This document shows, piece after piece, positions 34,444-45,274 of a stretch of 64,000 bases of DNA. The position numbers and the translations under genes are program-made. The notes below the pieces were generated by a model. The model did not search any database. It was not told the DNA's origin and saw only the letters and a list, made by a program, of their open reading frames with translations. Origin of the DNA: CAIXZV01 sp963697365 (GTDB taxonomy: Bacteria; Chloroflexota; Limnocylindria; Limnocylindrales; CSP1-4); NCBI GenBank assembly GCA_963697365.1, contig CAVONT010000014.1:62001-126000 (forward strand), written 5' to 3'. The number at the start of each line of letters is the position of its first letter. Positions within the stretch are counted from its first letter, which is position 1.

Positions 34444-37116
34444 TCAAGGCGGGCTGGCGCTCGCGCCAGGGCTGGGCGACGGGCACGGTGAGGCGGGATC
34501 GCCCGGGACACAGGCTGGGGGCTCCCCGATCGGGCACTTCTTCGTGGGCGCGAACTTGCCGCCCCAACTTCGGCCGAACGGATACCAGCTGATCCCGTCG
34601 CCGGCCCCGTAGAAGTACGCGGTCCTGGATCCCTGGGAGCCGCGCACACCCGGACCCCGGGCGGCCCGGGCCTGCCACGCGGCATTGGCCTTCTGCCACG
34701 TCTTGAACCCGTGCTCCGCAGACCGGTAGTCCACGAACGTCTTCGACACCTTCGGGCCAGACGCAGCCCTCGCGCCACAGCAGTCCACTTGCCGCGTCGA
34801 CCTCGATCGTGTGACCGAAGCTGGACACCTTCTTCGGTTGCGTGCCCGCGAGGAAGATCTCGCTGACCCGTTTCGTGGTGGACGGCCCCGGTCGCATCCC
34901 CGTGAAGGCGTCAACGGTCACGGTCACCAGCCCCTTCGGTCGGACGCGACCGAAGCCCTCGATGGGCATGCCCTTGGAGACCTCGGACAGGATCGCGCTC
35001 CACAGCGGTCCCGACGTGTCAAGGGAGAGCAGGCCGTCGTTCGGCGAGTTGTCGGAGTTGCCGAGCCAGACGCCCGCGACGAGCGCCGGCAGCTTCTTGC
35101 TGGAGGGGGGCGCGAGATAGCCATAGGCGTGGACGTCGCGGTTGTCGCTCGTCGTCCCGGTCTTGTAGGCCGCCGGCCGAACCTTGTTGCTGGTGACCCC
35201 GTTGGTGATCCGCCACCGCGCCCAGAAGGGGTTCACGCGGGTCTGCGTGTTGCCGGCCAGGATGTCGGTGATGATGTAGGCGGCCCCTCGTGAGACCACG
35301 CGCGTTCCCTTGGGCCGCCAGTCCGGCGGGGGCCAGACCTGGATCCCATCGGCGTCGAGCACGCGCAGGATGATGCGCCGGGGCATCAGGACGCCGCCGT
35401 TCGCGATGGTCCCATAGGCGCCGATCAGGTCGATCGGGTGGACCTCGAGGGTGCCGATGCTCTCGGAGGCGACAGGCGTGGCGGTTCGCGAGATAGCGCA
35501 GTCCGAAGTCCTTGGTCCGCTTGTACTGGTGCGCCAGGCCGTTGATGAAGCCCGCCTTGATGGCCGGGATGTTGAGCGAGAACTGGAGCGCGCTGCGCAG
35601 GCGCACGGGGCCCCGCTCGAGATGATCGGCCTGCGTGGGCGAGTACCTGCCGCCGAAGTTCGTGACGACGTCCATGAACATCGTCGCCGCCGTCATCGTC
35701 CGGTCGTCGATCCCGATCAGGTAGCCCAGCGGCTTGATCGCGGATCCGGGCTGGCGCCAGCCGTCACCGAGGACGTCGAACTGCGGCTGCAGCCGGCGGG
35801 ACCTTCGCGCCGTGTACGAGGCGGAGCCCGCGTAGGCGAGGACCTCGCCCGTCCGGTAGTCCATGACGCCCGCGGCAGCGTTGTGGATGTTGTGGCCACG
35901 CAGCCCGCGGATCCACGACCACTCGCTGCGCGGGATCCCGCGAGCCTTGAGCACCGCGCCCGGATCCTTCATGTTCGGGATGATCGCGGCCGCGTGCACC
36001 CACTTCTCCGTGATCCGCTGCATCCGGTAGTCCAGGGTTGAGATGACCGTGAAGCCGCCCGTGTCCACGAGCTCGCACTCGTCGCTGCCACACAGGAGCT
36101 GCCCCAGCGTGTCGTGGACCTTCCACGAGAAGTGGGGCGCCTTCCACCGGTCGGTGACCTGCGGCGCGAGGATGACCGGCTCCATCTTGGCCGCCTCGTA
36201 GTCGGCGGCTGTGTACTCCCCCGCCGTGAGACGCGCCTCCTTCCTCATGGCGTCGAGCACCAGGTTCCGGCGCTGCACCACGGCCGACGTCTGGGGGACC
36301 ACCAGCCGCACCTGTTCCCTGCCGTCCTCGTCGGTGTACGGCTCCTCGACGGCATTGCGGACGAGGTCGAAGGTCGTCGGCGCTTTGGGAATGCCGGCCA
36401 GCAGCGCGCACTCGGCGAGCGTCAGGTCGGCGAGGTCCTTGCGCCAGTACGCCCGCGCGGCGGCTGCGACGCCGTAGGAACGGTTCCCGTAGTTGTTGTT
36501 GTTGAGGTACACCTCGATGATGGCGCGCTTGCCCTCGGGGCCCGGATAGGCCTGCGTCAGCCGGATCGCCTGGATGATCTCCCGCACCTTCCGCTCGTAG
36601 GGATCCACGTTGAGGTCGGTGTACTTCTCCGGCAGGAGCCTGACGCGCACGAGCTGCTGGGTGATCGTGGAGCCGCCCCTCGGCCGGCCCTGCAGCGTGT
36701 CGATCGCCGCTGCCACGAACGCCCACCGGATCGAAGCCGCTGTTGTCCCAGAAGTCCTTGTCCTCGATCGCGGTCGTGGCATCGACGAGCGTTGGTGGGA
36801 TGTCCTCGTACCCGACGAGCTCGCGGCGGTCGGTGCCGTACGTGGCCAGGAGCACCTTGCCCGTCCGGTCCCAGACCTTGGTCTGCCGGCTGAACTCGAT
36901 GGCCTCGAACGCCTGGCGCGGCTCCGGGAGGTCCTTGGCGTAGTAGGCGTAGCCGGCCAGCGCGAACGTCGCAGTCGCCAGCCCGACACCCAGGAGGACC
37001 ACGAGCACAACGATGGGGATCACGAGCACCACCGCCTTGGCCGCGGGTGAGCCGTGCCGGCTGCGGCGGGCGGCGAACTGGCGATGGCGCAGGTGGCGAG
37101 CGTGACTCGCGTGCAT
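34444..37116 (-). CDS. Class A penicillin-binding protein, about three frameshifts
   Basis: Bifunctional wall synthase of about 890 residues after frame repair. N-terminal TM (VVLVIPIVVLVVLLGVGLA), GT51 transglycosylase (EDKDFWDNSGFDP; GGSTITQQLVR; EIIQAIRLTQ; EVYLNNNNYGN), then transpeptidase with SxxK in PGSAIKPL, SxN in FSLN and KTG in AYKTGTTSD. The C-terminus has Pro/Ser-rich tail sequence. The frame changes near 36725, 35490 and 34765; all domains are otherwise intact, so sequence error is more likely than loss of function. Confidence 0.88.
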
Positions 37117-37361
37117 GAGCGGATCCCGGTGATGCCGGGCGTGGGAGCACGAACCCAGGTCTCGGTTGCGGGTGAGACGTCGCTGGACCGTCTGCTGTTA
37201 CAGGGATTCGTCCGGATCCGAGCCTCGCACCGAGGGATCTGCTGTCCTCAGCAGCGCCGACACGCTGGAGGGCCTCGTGGCTGCGCGGCCGGACGCAGGC
37301 CAGACCCGCCAACTACACTCGGGCGCACCAGAACTTCCTGCACCCAGGAGCGACACACGCC

Positions 37362-37613
37362 GTGACCGACTCGATCAGCGGCTGGGACCCGGCCCTCGCC
37401 ACCCGCCAGTCGACGTGCGAGCGATGCGGGACACAGTTCGGCTGCGCCAACCTCGGCGTGGAAGGGTCATGCTGGTGCTCGCTGGAGGCGTTCCGCCTGC
37501 CAGTGCCCCTGCCCGAGGGCGTCGGTCCGTTCGAGGACTGCCTGTGCCCGCGCTGCCTGCGCGCCGTCGCCGACGAATTGCGCGCGAAGGGCTTCGGCCC
37601 CGCGGCTGACTGA
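37362..37613 (+). CDS. Cysteine-rich CWC-family small protein
   Basis: 83 residues, 7 Cys: CERCGTQFGCAN, then SCWCSLEAF, then DCLCPRCL. This is the Cys-rich CWC pattern, probably zinc-binding, of unknown role. The start is GTG with AGGAG at 37346-37350. A -10 TACACT lies at 37314-37319. Confidence 0.8.
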   Translation: MTDSISGWDPALATRQSTCERCGTQFGCANLGVEGSCWCSLEAFRLPVPLPEGVGPFEDCLCPRCLRAVADELRAKGFGPAAD

Positions 37614-37666
37614 CGACCGCGGCCGCTGCCGGACCGGCGACCGCGGCTGCCACGACTCGGGGGTCC

Positions 37667-40196
37667 TCAGAGTTCGGCCAGCGCAGCCTCCAGGCGCGTC
37701 GTCGCCGTCGCATGGTCCATGGTGGAGTCGAACCACATCGGCTCGCCGACGACAAGCTCGACGTCACCACGAAGCGCCGACGGGAACCGGCGCCGGTCGA
37801 TGATCGACATCCGGTTGATCTTGAGCTTCAGCGGCACGATAGGCGATCCGCCCTCGACGGCGATCAGGCCCGCGCCCGCGCGGAGCGGCTGCAGGGGCCC
37901 GCCGACCGTCAGCTTGCCTTCCGGGTACAGCAGCACGTTGTAGCCGTGGTCCATGCGCGACCCGAGCAGCTCGAGGCTCTTGCGGACGCCACCCTCCCGC
38001 TGGAGCGGGAAGGCGTTGGCGATCACCGAGGCCAGGACGCCACGCAGGGGGTTGTCGTAGATCGTGTCCGCGGCAGCCGCCACCGAAAGCTTCCAGCGGA
38101 TCGCGAAGGGCAGGCTCGACAGGATGATGGCGTTGTCGAGGTGGAGACAGTGGTTGGGCGTGAGCAGGTACGGACCATCCGCGCTCACGAGCCGCTCGAG
38201 ACCGCGGGTCCGCACGTGGTAGAAGCAATGGACGAACGGGTACATGAGCAGGACCTGGAACGCGATGCCGGTCGCACGCACCACCGGTGAGAGCGGCCAT
38301 CGCCAGGCTCCCAGGCCACGCTTGGCGCCGCGCGCAGCCTCCACCAGGGCGATCAGCGCCGGCCACGGTGGTGTCCGGCTCGAGGACCTCGTCGTCGACG
38401 AACACGCCGGTCTCCTCCTCGATGATGCCGAGGAGCTCCACGCGCTGGAGCGAGTCCAGGGCAAGGTCCGAGGCGAGGCGCGCCGTGGGCAGGATGGTCG
38501 CGGCAGGAACGCCGGCGAGGCCGGCGACGATCACGGTGATCGGATCGACCTCGGCGTCGAGCGGGTCGCGGGCCAGCTTGGAGGCCGCCGCGGGGATGGG
38601 CGCCGACGCCGGCCGGGCAACCTCGTCGAGTCGCGCCAGGATGTCCGGCTTGCGGACCTTGAGGGTGTGGGTCCGGGGCAGGTCCTCGTCCGGCCAGACG
38701 GTGGAGCCGCGGATCTGCTGGTGGGGCGCCAGGCGGACGTTCGCCGCGGCCACGACATCCGACGCCACGCCGGCATCGTCGAGCAGCAGGACCGCGTGGA
38801 CACGCAGGTCCGATCCCAGCGGCCAGCCGACGACGGCTGCGTCCTTGACCCGCGGGTCCTCGCGGAGGATCGCCTCGACGTCCTCCGCGTAGACCTTCTG
38901 GCCGTCGGGGAGCGCCAGCATGTCCTTCTTGCGGCCGCGGAAGGTGAGCATCCCGTCCGGCGTGATCGCCCCGAGGTCGCCCATGTGGTACCAGCCGTCG
39001 GCGTCGATCGCGGCGGCGGTCGCCTCGGGGTTCTGCCAGTAGCCGAGGAAGCGGCCCGGGCTGCGGGCCAGGATCTCGCCGTCGTCGGCGATCCGGATCT
39101 CGACGCCCGGGATCGGCTCACCGACCGTCCCGAGGACGTTGCGCTCCGGCCGCGTGAAGGTGACGACGGGGCCCATCTCCGTGGCGCCGTAGCCCTGCAG
39201 GACGTCGATGCCCATGTCGGTCCAGCGCTGGGCGACGTCGATGTCGAGGGCCGATGCCCCGACGCCGATCGTGTGCAGGCGCCCGCCGAACTCCGCGAGG
39301 ATCCGCCGGAAGAGCAGTCGCCGGACGGCTTCGGGACGCGGCCCGCAACGGCGTGGAGCCTGTTCGAACGATGCTCGCTTCGCCGGCCTGGTCCACCCGC
39401 CGCTCGATCGCGGCGTCGAGCAGCCGCAGGCCCTGCGGGCACGATGAGCAGCGTCGACACGCCGAAGTCGCGGAAGGTCCGGACGAGGACCGCCGGCTGG
39501 CGGCTGACCGGGTAGACGATGCTGGCGCCCACGGTCGAGCGGCGCCAGGAAGCCGAGCACCTGCTCGTACAGGTGTGACAGCGGCAGCACCGACAGCAGC
39601 CGCTCCTGCGTGTCGAACGGCAGCACGCTCGTCATGCGCGACGGCGGTGCGCACGAGGTTGCCGTGGGTCAGCATGGCGCCCTTCGGCTCGCCCGTCGTG
39701 CCGCTGGTGAACACGATCTCGGCGAGCGTGTCCGGGGTGACGGCGGCCGCGGGCACCGGCGTCCGCACGGCGTGCCTCGTCGACCAGCGTCTCGACCCAC
39801 AGCACGGGCAGCCCCAGGGCACGCGCGGACGCGTCGGTCTGGCGGCAGGCGAGGACCAGCTTCGCGTCGGTCTGGCCGACGATCTTGCGGCCGAAGTCGA
39901 CGGGGTGGCGCACGTCGAGCGGGACGGCGACGGCGCCGAGGTGGGCGCACGCAAGCAGGCCGATCCCCCACTCGGGCCGGTTGACCGCCCACAGGATGAC
40001 GCGGTCGCCCTCCCCCACCCCGTTGTCCCGCAGGACCGCCGCGGCCGCCTGGGGCACGATGCGCCGCGAGGTCGCGGTACCGCCATGTCCGGGTCCGGAA
40101 GAACGGCCGGATCAGCAGCGCCGGCCGGCGGTCGAACCGCTCGGCCTCCGAGCCGGACGAGGTCGACGAGGGTCGACGGGGTTCCGGGATCTGCAC
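37667..40196 (-). CDS. Fused acyl-CoA synthetase / acyl carrier / 1-acylglycerophosphate acyltransferase, many frameshifts
   Basis: Domains in order: an AMP-forming acyl-CoA/ACP synthetase (FTSGTTGEPKGAML; QGYGATEMGP; YHMGDLG; final Lys in LPRTHTLKVRKPD), an acyl-carrier-like domain (LASDLALDSLQRVELLGII, with the Ser for phosphopantetheine) and an LPLAT acyltransferase (TPNHCLHLDNAII; LLYPEGKLTVG). The whole would be about 830 residues, a self-contained acyl activation-loading-transfer enzyme for phospholipid synthesis or repair. The frame shifts at least six times (about 40070, 39780, 39660, 39550, 39440, 39350, 38370), so boundaries are approximate. Confidence 0.75.
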
Positions 40197-40217
40197 GACT
40201 GGGCCCTCCCCTGCTGG

Positions 40218-40887
40218 TCAGTGTCGTCCGGCTGACCAGCTTCGCCGAGCACCTCGCCCGCGCCTCCCGTCGATGGCGGCGAAGTGACCGAACACGATCG
40301 TCTCGATGTCGAGGTCGAGCAGGCGGGCCATCGACCTGCGGGCCTGGCGCGTAGTCGTCGCTGTACAGCGAGCTTGCGAAGGACAGCCGGCCGAACCGGC
40401 GCTGGAGGTTGTCGCCCACGAACAGGACCCGGTCGCGGGCGCCGTACAGGCACACGCTGCCCGGGCGTGTGGCCGGGCGTGTGGACGACCCGGAGGCCGC
40501 CGAGGACCGGCAGGACGTCGCCGTCCTCGATGGGTTGGACGGCCGGCGGCTCGGGCGTCATCGCCGCGAACAGCGCGGCTCCTCGACGGCCGTCGCGCCA
40601 CGTCTCGCCAGGTGGTCGCGAGGCGCTCCGCGTCGGCCGGGTGGATGAGGATCGTCGCTCCGAGCGTCGCCAGCTCGCGCGCGCTGCCCGGCGTGGTCCG
40701 GGTGGCCGTGGGTGACGATGACGCGCCGGAGATCACCGGGCGATCGCCCGAGCGCTTCGATCGCCCGCGCGATGCGGCGCGCCGACCCGGCATAGCCGCA
40801 GTCGATCAGCGACAGCTCCGGCTCGAGGACGAGGTGCGCCTTGACACGCGTGAGCCGGATCTCCACGACGTCCCGCAGGGTCATCAT
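40218..40887 (-). CDS. MBL-fold metallohydrolase, frameshifted
   Basis: Starts MMTLRDVVEIRLTRVKAHLV. The metal site reads THGHPDHAG (HxHxDH) near 40710, then VVHTPGHTPG with the third His near 40490, and IVFGHFAAIDG near the end. These pieces lie in three frames, so at least two indels are present (about 40680 and 40480). Glyoxalase II-like or quorum-lactonase-like activity is possible. The substrate is unknown. Confidence 0.72.
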
Positions 40888-41108
40888 GCCGCCGGCGGGG
40901 GCGCGGCCCGACGCATGGACACGAGGACGCCGGTGCGATGCGCCACGGTCGGCACGCTCAGCCTCGCCTGGACCCCGATTGGGCGTCATGGTCCCCGACC
41001 CGCCGCGTCCCGCCAAGAGCCAGACGGACCGGGCGCCTCGACCCCATCCGGGCCGCCGGATTGCGGGCCTTGCGCACAGGTCCACCACAGTGGCCGATCG
41101 CGCTGACG

Positions 41109-43935
41109 CTAGGCCGGGGCTCGCTCGATGCGCACCCGGGCGTCCACCACGACCGCGCGATCCGCCAGCACGATGACCGGGTTGAGGTCCATCTCGATGA
41201 TCTCCGGGTGGGCCTCGACCATGGCGCTCACCCGCAGCAGGGTGTCCTCAAGCGCAGCCACGTCTGCCGGCGGGCCCAAAGCGGGCTCCGTCAGGGCGAC
41301 GTAGGCGTCGAGGGATGCGACAAGCTCGGACGCGTCGCGGTCCGTCAGCGGCGTGATCCGCACGCCCACGTCCCGCAGCCGGGACACATCGCCACCGCCG
41401 GCCCCACAGGCGATGACAGGGCCGAACAGCTGGTCGTGGACCACGCCCACCAGCATCTCGATCCCGGCGGCCACCATCTGCTGGACAAGGAAGCCCTCGA
41501 CCTGGTGCCCGGCGGCCGCCAGGTGCGCGCCCATCGCCTGGGCCGCCTCGGTCACCTCGCGCGAGCCCTCAAGCGCGAGCTGGACGGCGCCCGCCTCCAC
41601 CTTGCGGGTCATTCCCGGCACCACGGCCTTGAGCGCGACCAGGCCGCCGAACGCCTCGGCCGCAGCACCTGCATCACCGGCTGTCCGCACGAGCTGCCAC
41701 GGGGCGATGCGAATGCCGTAGCAGTCCAGGAGGGCCGCCACTTCGTCAGGCCCAAGCCAGCGCGTGGCGGACGTTCCGGCGGCCGGCACCTCGAACGCCG
41801 GCGTCCGCCCGACGCCACCTCGAAGTGGGACCGTGGCGCCCTCGAGGCGCGACAGGGCGTCGGCGATCACCGCGGCTGCAGCATCCTCGCGGATGTCGCC
41901 GAGCACCGGCACCGTGCCGGGGGCCGCGCGCAGCCATGCCGCGTAGCGCGCCACGTGGCCCAGGGCACGTGCCGCATCCTCCGGGTAGGTGTACGCCGGG
42001 ATACGCGTCGTGGCGTCCCGGAGGGCATCGGGGCCGCTGCCGGCCGCCATGAACACGGCGAGCACCGGCACCGGTGCGCCGAGCCCGGCGGCGGTCATCA
42101 CGGATCGCGGCCGCGACGGCCGCAGCATCGCCGCCGAGCGGCGGCACGTACAGCGCGATGACCGCATCGACATCGTCGGACGCCGCCAGCGTGGCGAGCG
42201 CCCGCCCGTAGGCACCTGGCGATGCATCGACCAGGTCAACCGGGTTGCCGAGCGCGGCCTCCGGCGGCAGGAACGCGGACAGCTCCGCACGGAGGGTGTC
42301 GCTGAGGGGCGGCACCTCCAGTCCGGCCGCCTCACAGGCGTCCGCCGCGAGGATCCCGGGGCCGCCCCCGTTGGTCAGGATGGCAACGCGGTTCCCCCTG
42401 GGCAGCGGCTGCTCGGCGAGCAGGGCAGCAACGTCGAAGAACTCGCCCAAGGTATCTGTCCGCACGACGCCCGCCTGCCGGAAGAGCGCCTCGACCGTGA
42501 TGTCGGACTGGCCGATGCGCACCCCGGTGTGCGACGTGGTTGCCCGGGCACCAGCGGCCGAGCGCCCGCTCTTCACGGCGATGACGGGCTTGGTGCGTCC
42601 CACGCGCCGGGCGATCCGGCTGAACTTGCGCGGGTTGCCCAGCGACTCCAGGTACAGCGCGATCACGGAGCAGGACGGGTCCTCCTCCCAGTACTGGAGG
42701 AAGTCGTTGCCGGACAGGTCCGCCTTGTTGCCGATGGCGATGAAGGCGCGAGCCCCAGGCCCGTGCGGTTCGCATGATCGATGAGCGCGATCCCGAGCGC
42801 TCCGCTCTGCGACAGGAGGCCCGACCGCGCCATGGGCCGGGGCCGCCGTGCCGAACGTCGCGTTGAGGCGCACCGCAGGGTCGGGGTTGATCACGCCCAT
42901 GCTGTTGGGGCCTACCAGCCGCATCCCCGCGCCGCGGCACGCCGCGACCAGCTCGCCGCTGGCGGGCGGTGCCGTCCGCGCCGGCCTCGGCGAAGCCTCG
43001 GGATGCGACGATCACCGTCTTCACGCCCTCGCTCGGCGCACTCCCGGACGACCCCCACGACCTGCGCCGCGGGCACGGCGATCACCGCGAGGTCCACGGG
43101 CCCGGGCACGTCGAGGATCGACCGGTAGGCGGCGACGCGACTGGACGACGTCCGCGCCCGGGTTGACCGGGTAGACCGGCCCCGCGAAGCCGCCGGCCAC
43201 GCAGGTTGTGGAACAGCTCGCCGCCAACGGTCCCACGCCGCCGCGACGCGCCGATCACCGCGACCGAGCGCGGGGTGCAGCAGCGTGCGTACCGCGGCCG
43301 CCGCGGCCAGCTGCTCGCGTCGCTCGAATCGCTGCTCGCGCCTCGCCCGGTCAGCTCGGTCGGGAACTCCACCCGCAGCTCGCCGATGTCGGCGTGCACC
43401 CGGAGCGGGAAGCCGGTCGCCCGGAAGACCTCCAGCATCTTCGCGTTCTCGGGCAGGACCTCCGCGTGGAACGTCGTGATGCCGGCCGCGTTCGCCCGCC
43501 GCGCCAGCTCCTCGATCAGGAGCGTGGCGACGCCCAGGCCCTGGTACTCCTCGGCGACGACGAACGCGACCTCGGCGCTGTCGTGCCCGAGCTGGTCCGC
43601 GCTCGCGTTGCCGATGATCACGCCGCCCATGCCGTCCGGGCCACGGCGCCGGTCTCGGCCACCAGTGACACGTCGCCGGGACGCTCCGGCACCGCCCAGC
43701 GGTGGGCGCGGGCGGGCAGGTTCGGGCGCAGCGTCGCGAACCGTAGCCGCCGGGTCTCGTCGTCGAGGCTCTCGAGGAACGCCAGCAGCGCGTCCTCGTC
43801 GAACGGCACGGCGTCGCGCATCACGATCGACGAGCCGTCGCGCAGGATGGTGTCCCGCGCCTCGTCGCGCGCCTGGGCCGCGCCCGGTCGCTCCACGTCG
43901 GACTCCCCTGCTCCACCGTCCGGACGTCCGCCCAC
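41109..43935 (-). CDS. Pat-type protein lysine acyltransferase: GNAT + NDP-forming acyl-CoA synthetase, frameshifted
   Basis: Order N to C: a GNAT acetyltransferase (VVAEEYQGLGVATLLIEELA; VLPENAKMLEVFRATGF), a CoA-binding domain (RSVAVIGASRRRGTVG; MRLVGPNSMGVINP), a succinyl-CoA ligase-like domain (VIAVKSGRSAAGARATTSHTG; ILTNGGGPGILAAD) and a C-terminal ATP-grasp domain (GLVALKAVVPGMTRKVEAGA; EIIEMDLNPVIVL). It resembles Pat/PatA enzymes that acetylate and switch off acetyl-CoA synthetases; the GNAT-first order is the actinobacterial type. At least five indels (about 43640, 43200, 42980, 42780, 42110, 41770). It diverges from an AcuC-like deacetylase. Confidence 0.78.
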
Positions 43936-44010
43936 GTGCTACTGTCGCGCGCGTCGGCTCACCCGGCTCGCCCCGATGGTACGCGAGGGCGTGCCCGCCC
44001 ACGAGGCGCC

Positions 44011-45080
44011 ATGGACTCCACGCCGCTGGTCGTCTACGGACCTGCCAACCACGCCTACGACTTCGGCGATCCGCACCCGTTCACCCCGCGCCGCTTCGGG
44101 CCGGGCATCGACCTGTTGCGGGAGTTGGGCGCGACCGATTTCGTGGCGCCGACTCCCGCCACCGACGCGGACCTGCTGACCATCCACCAGGCCCACTATC
44201 TCCGGCTGGTCCGGCTGCTGTCCGACTACCCGGAGGCGGCGGCGGAATCCGGGTTCGACGACCGGGACACGCCGCCGTTCTACGACATGCACGAGGCATC
44301 GGCCGGCGTCGTCGGCGGGACGCTCGCGCGCCATGGACCGGATTCTCGCGGGCGAGGTCGTGCACGCGTTCCACCCCGGCGGCGGCCTCCACCACGCGTT
44401 CCCGGGTCGGGCTGGCGGCTTCTGCGTCTACAACGACCTCGCCGTCGCCATCCGGCGCGCCACGCGTCGCAGGGCACCGGGTGCTGTACGTGGACGTCGA
44501 TGCCCACCATGGCGACGGCGTCGAGGCGATCTTCTGGGACGATCCGCTGGTCCAGACGATCTCGATCCACGAGAGCGGGCTGACGCTGTTCCCGGGCTCG
44601 GGGTTCGAAGACGACCGCGGCGGCCACGGGGCCGAGGGGAGTGCTGTGAACATCCCGCTCGAAGCGGGCACGTCGGACGCATCCTGGCTGGATGCCGTAA
44701 CGCGGGTGGTCCCGGCCGTGGCCGACGCCTTCCGACCGACGGTCCTCGTGACGACGCAGGGCTGCGATGGCCACCACCTCGACCCGCTCTCGAACCTCGA
44801 GCTCTCGACGGTGGCGCTGCACCGGGCGGCGCGCCTGCTCGACGCGGTTGCCCATCACCACACGAACGGCCGCTGGCTGGCGACCGGCGCCGGCGGCTAC
44901 GACGTGTACCGGGTGGTGCCCCGCTCCTGGGCGCTGATCTGGCTGGCCATGGCCCACCGCGAGGTCCCGGTGGAGACGCCCGCCGCGTGGCGCGACCGCT
45001 GGGCGGGCGAGCGGCACGGTCGCCAGGGACCGCCCTGCCGGTACCTCGATCCTGCGGACCCGGAACCCCGGGAGCCCTAG
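44011..45080 (+). CDS. acuC: AcuC-type (histone deacetylase family) protein deacetylase, two frameshifts
   Basis: About 355 residues. Zn-dependent deacetylase fold: GGGLHHAFPGRAGGFCVYND, VDVDAHHGDGVEAIFWDD (Zn Asp/His), QGCDGHHLDPLSNL (Zn Asp) and ATGAGGYDVYRVVP (GGY). AcuC enzymes reverse acetylation of acetyl-CoA synthetase. Frames change near 44330 and 44470. It is divergent from the Pat-type acyltransferase with a 75-nt shared gap containing TACTGT at 43940-43945. Confidence 0.85.
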
Positions 45081-45164
45081 CGACCGCCGAGCGAAACCGT
45101 GCCGCGACGACAGGGCGCTTGACCACACGCTCGCGGTTCTCGCGGAGCGTCACGCGGAACCCGG

Positions 45165-45193
45165 TTGACAGGGCGATCCGCTTCGCCCACAGT
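45165..45193 (+). promoter_or_regulatory. Candidate sigma70 promoter TTGACA-N17-CACAGT
   Basis: A consensus -35 TTGACA at 45165-45170 and a weak -10 at 45188-45193, followed by an 81-nt leader to the exported PhoX-like gene. Confidence 0.45.
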
Positions 45194-45274
45194 CACGCAA
45201 CGGTCCGCCGGAGACGGACCCCGACCAGCGGCGAGGATCGTCTCGCCGGCCGCCCCCAGGTCGAGGAGTGCCCA

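Noticed and set aside
37620..37666. Terminator between the CWC gene and the fused acyltransferase gene
   Set aside because: Only a short GCCGG-A-CCGGC hairpin with no T tract; not distinguishable from the GC-rich background.
40888..41108. N-terminal extension of the MBL hydrolase frame to 41088
   Set aside because: Residues before MMTLRDVVEI are Arg/Gly-rich without any pattern, and the region is the intergenic gap to the Pat-type gene.
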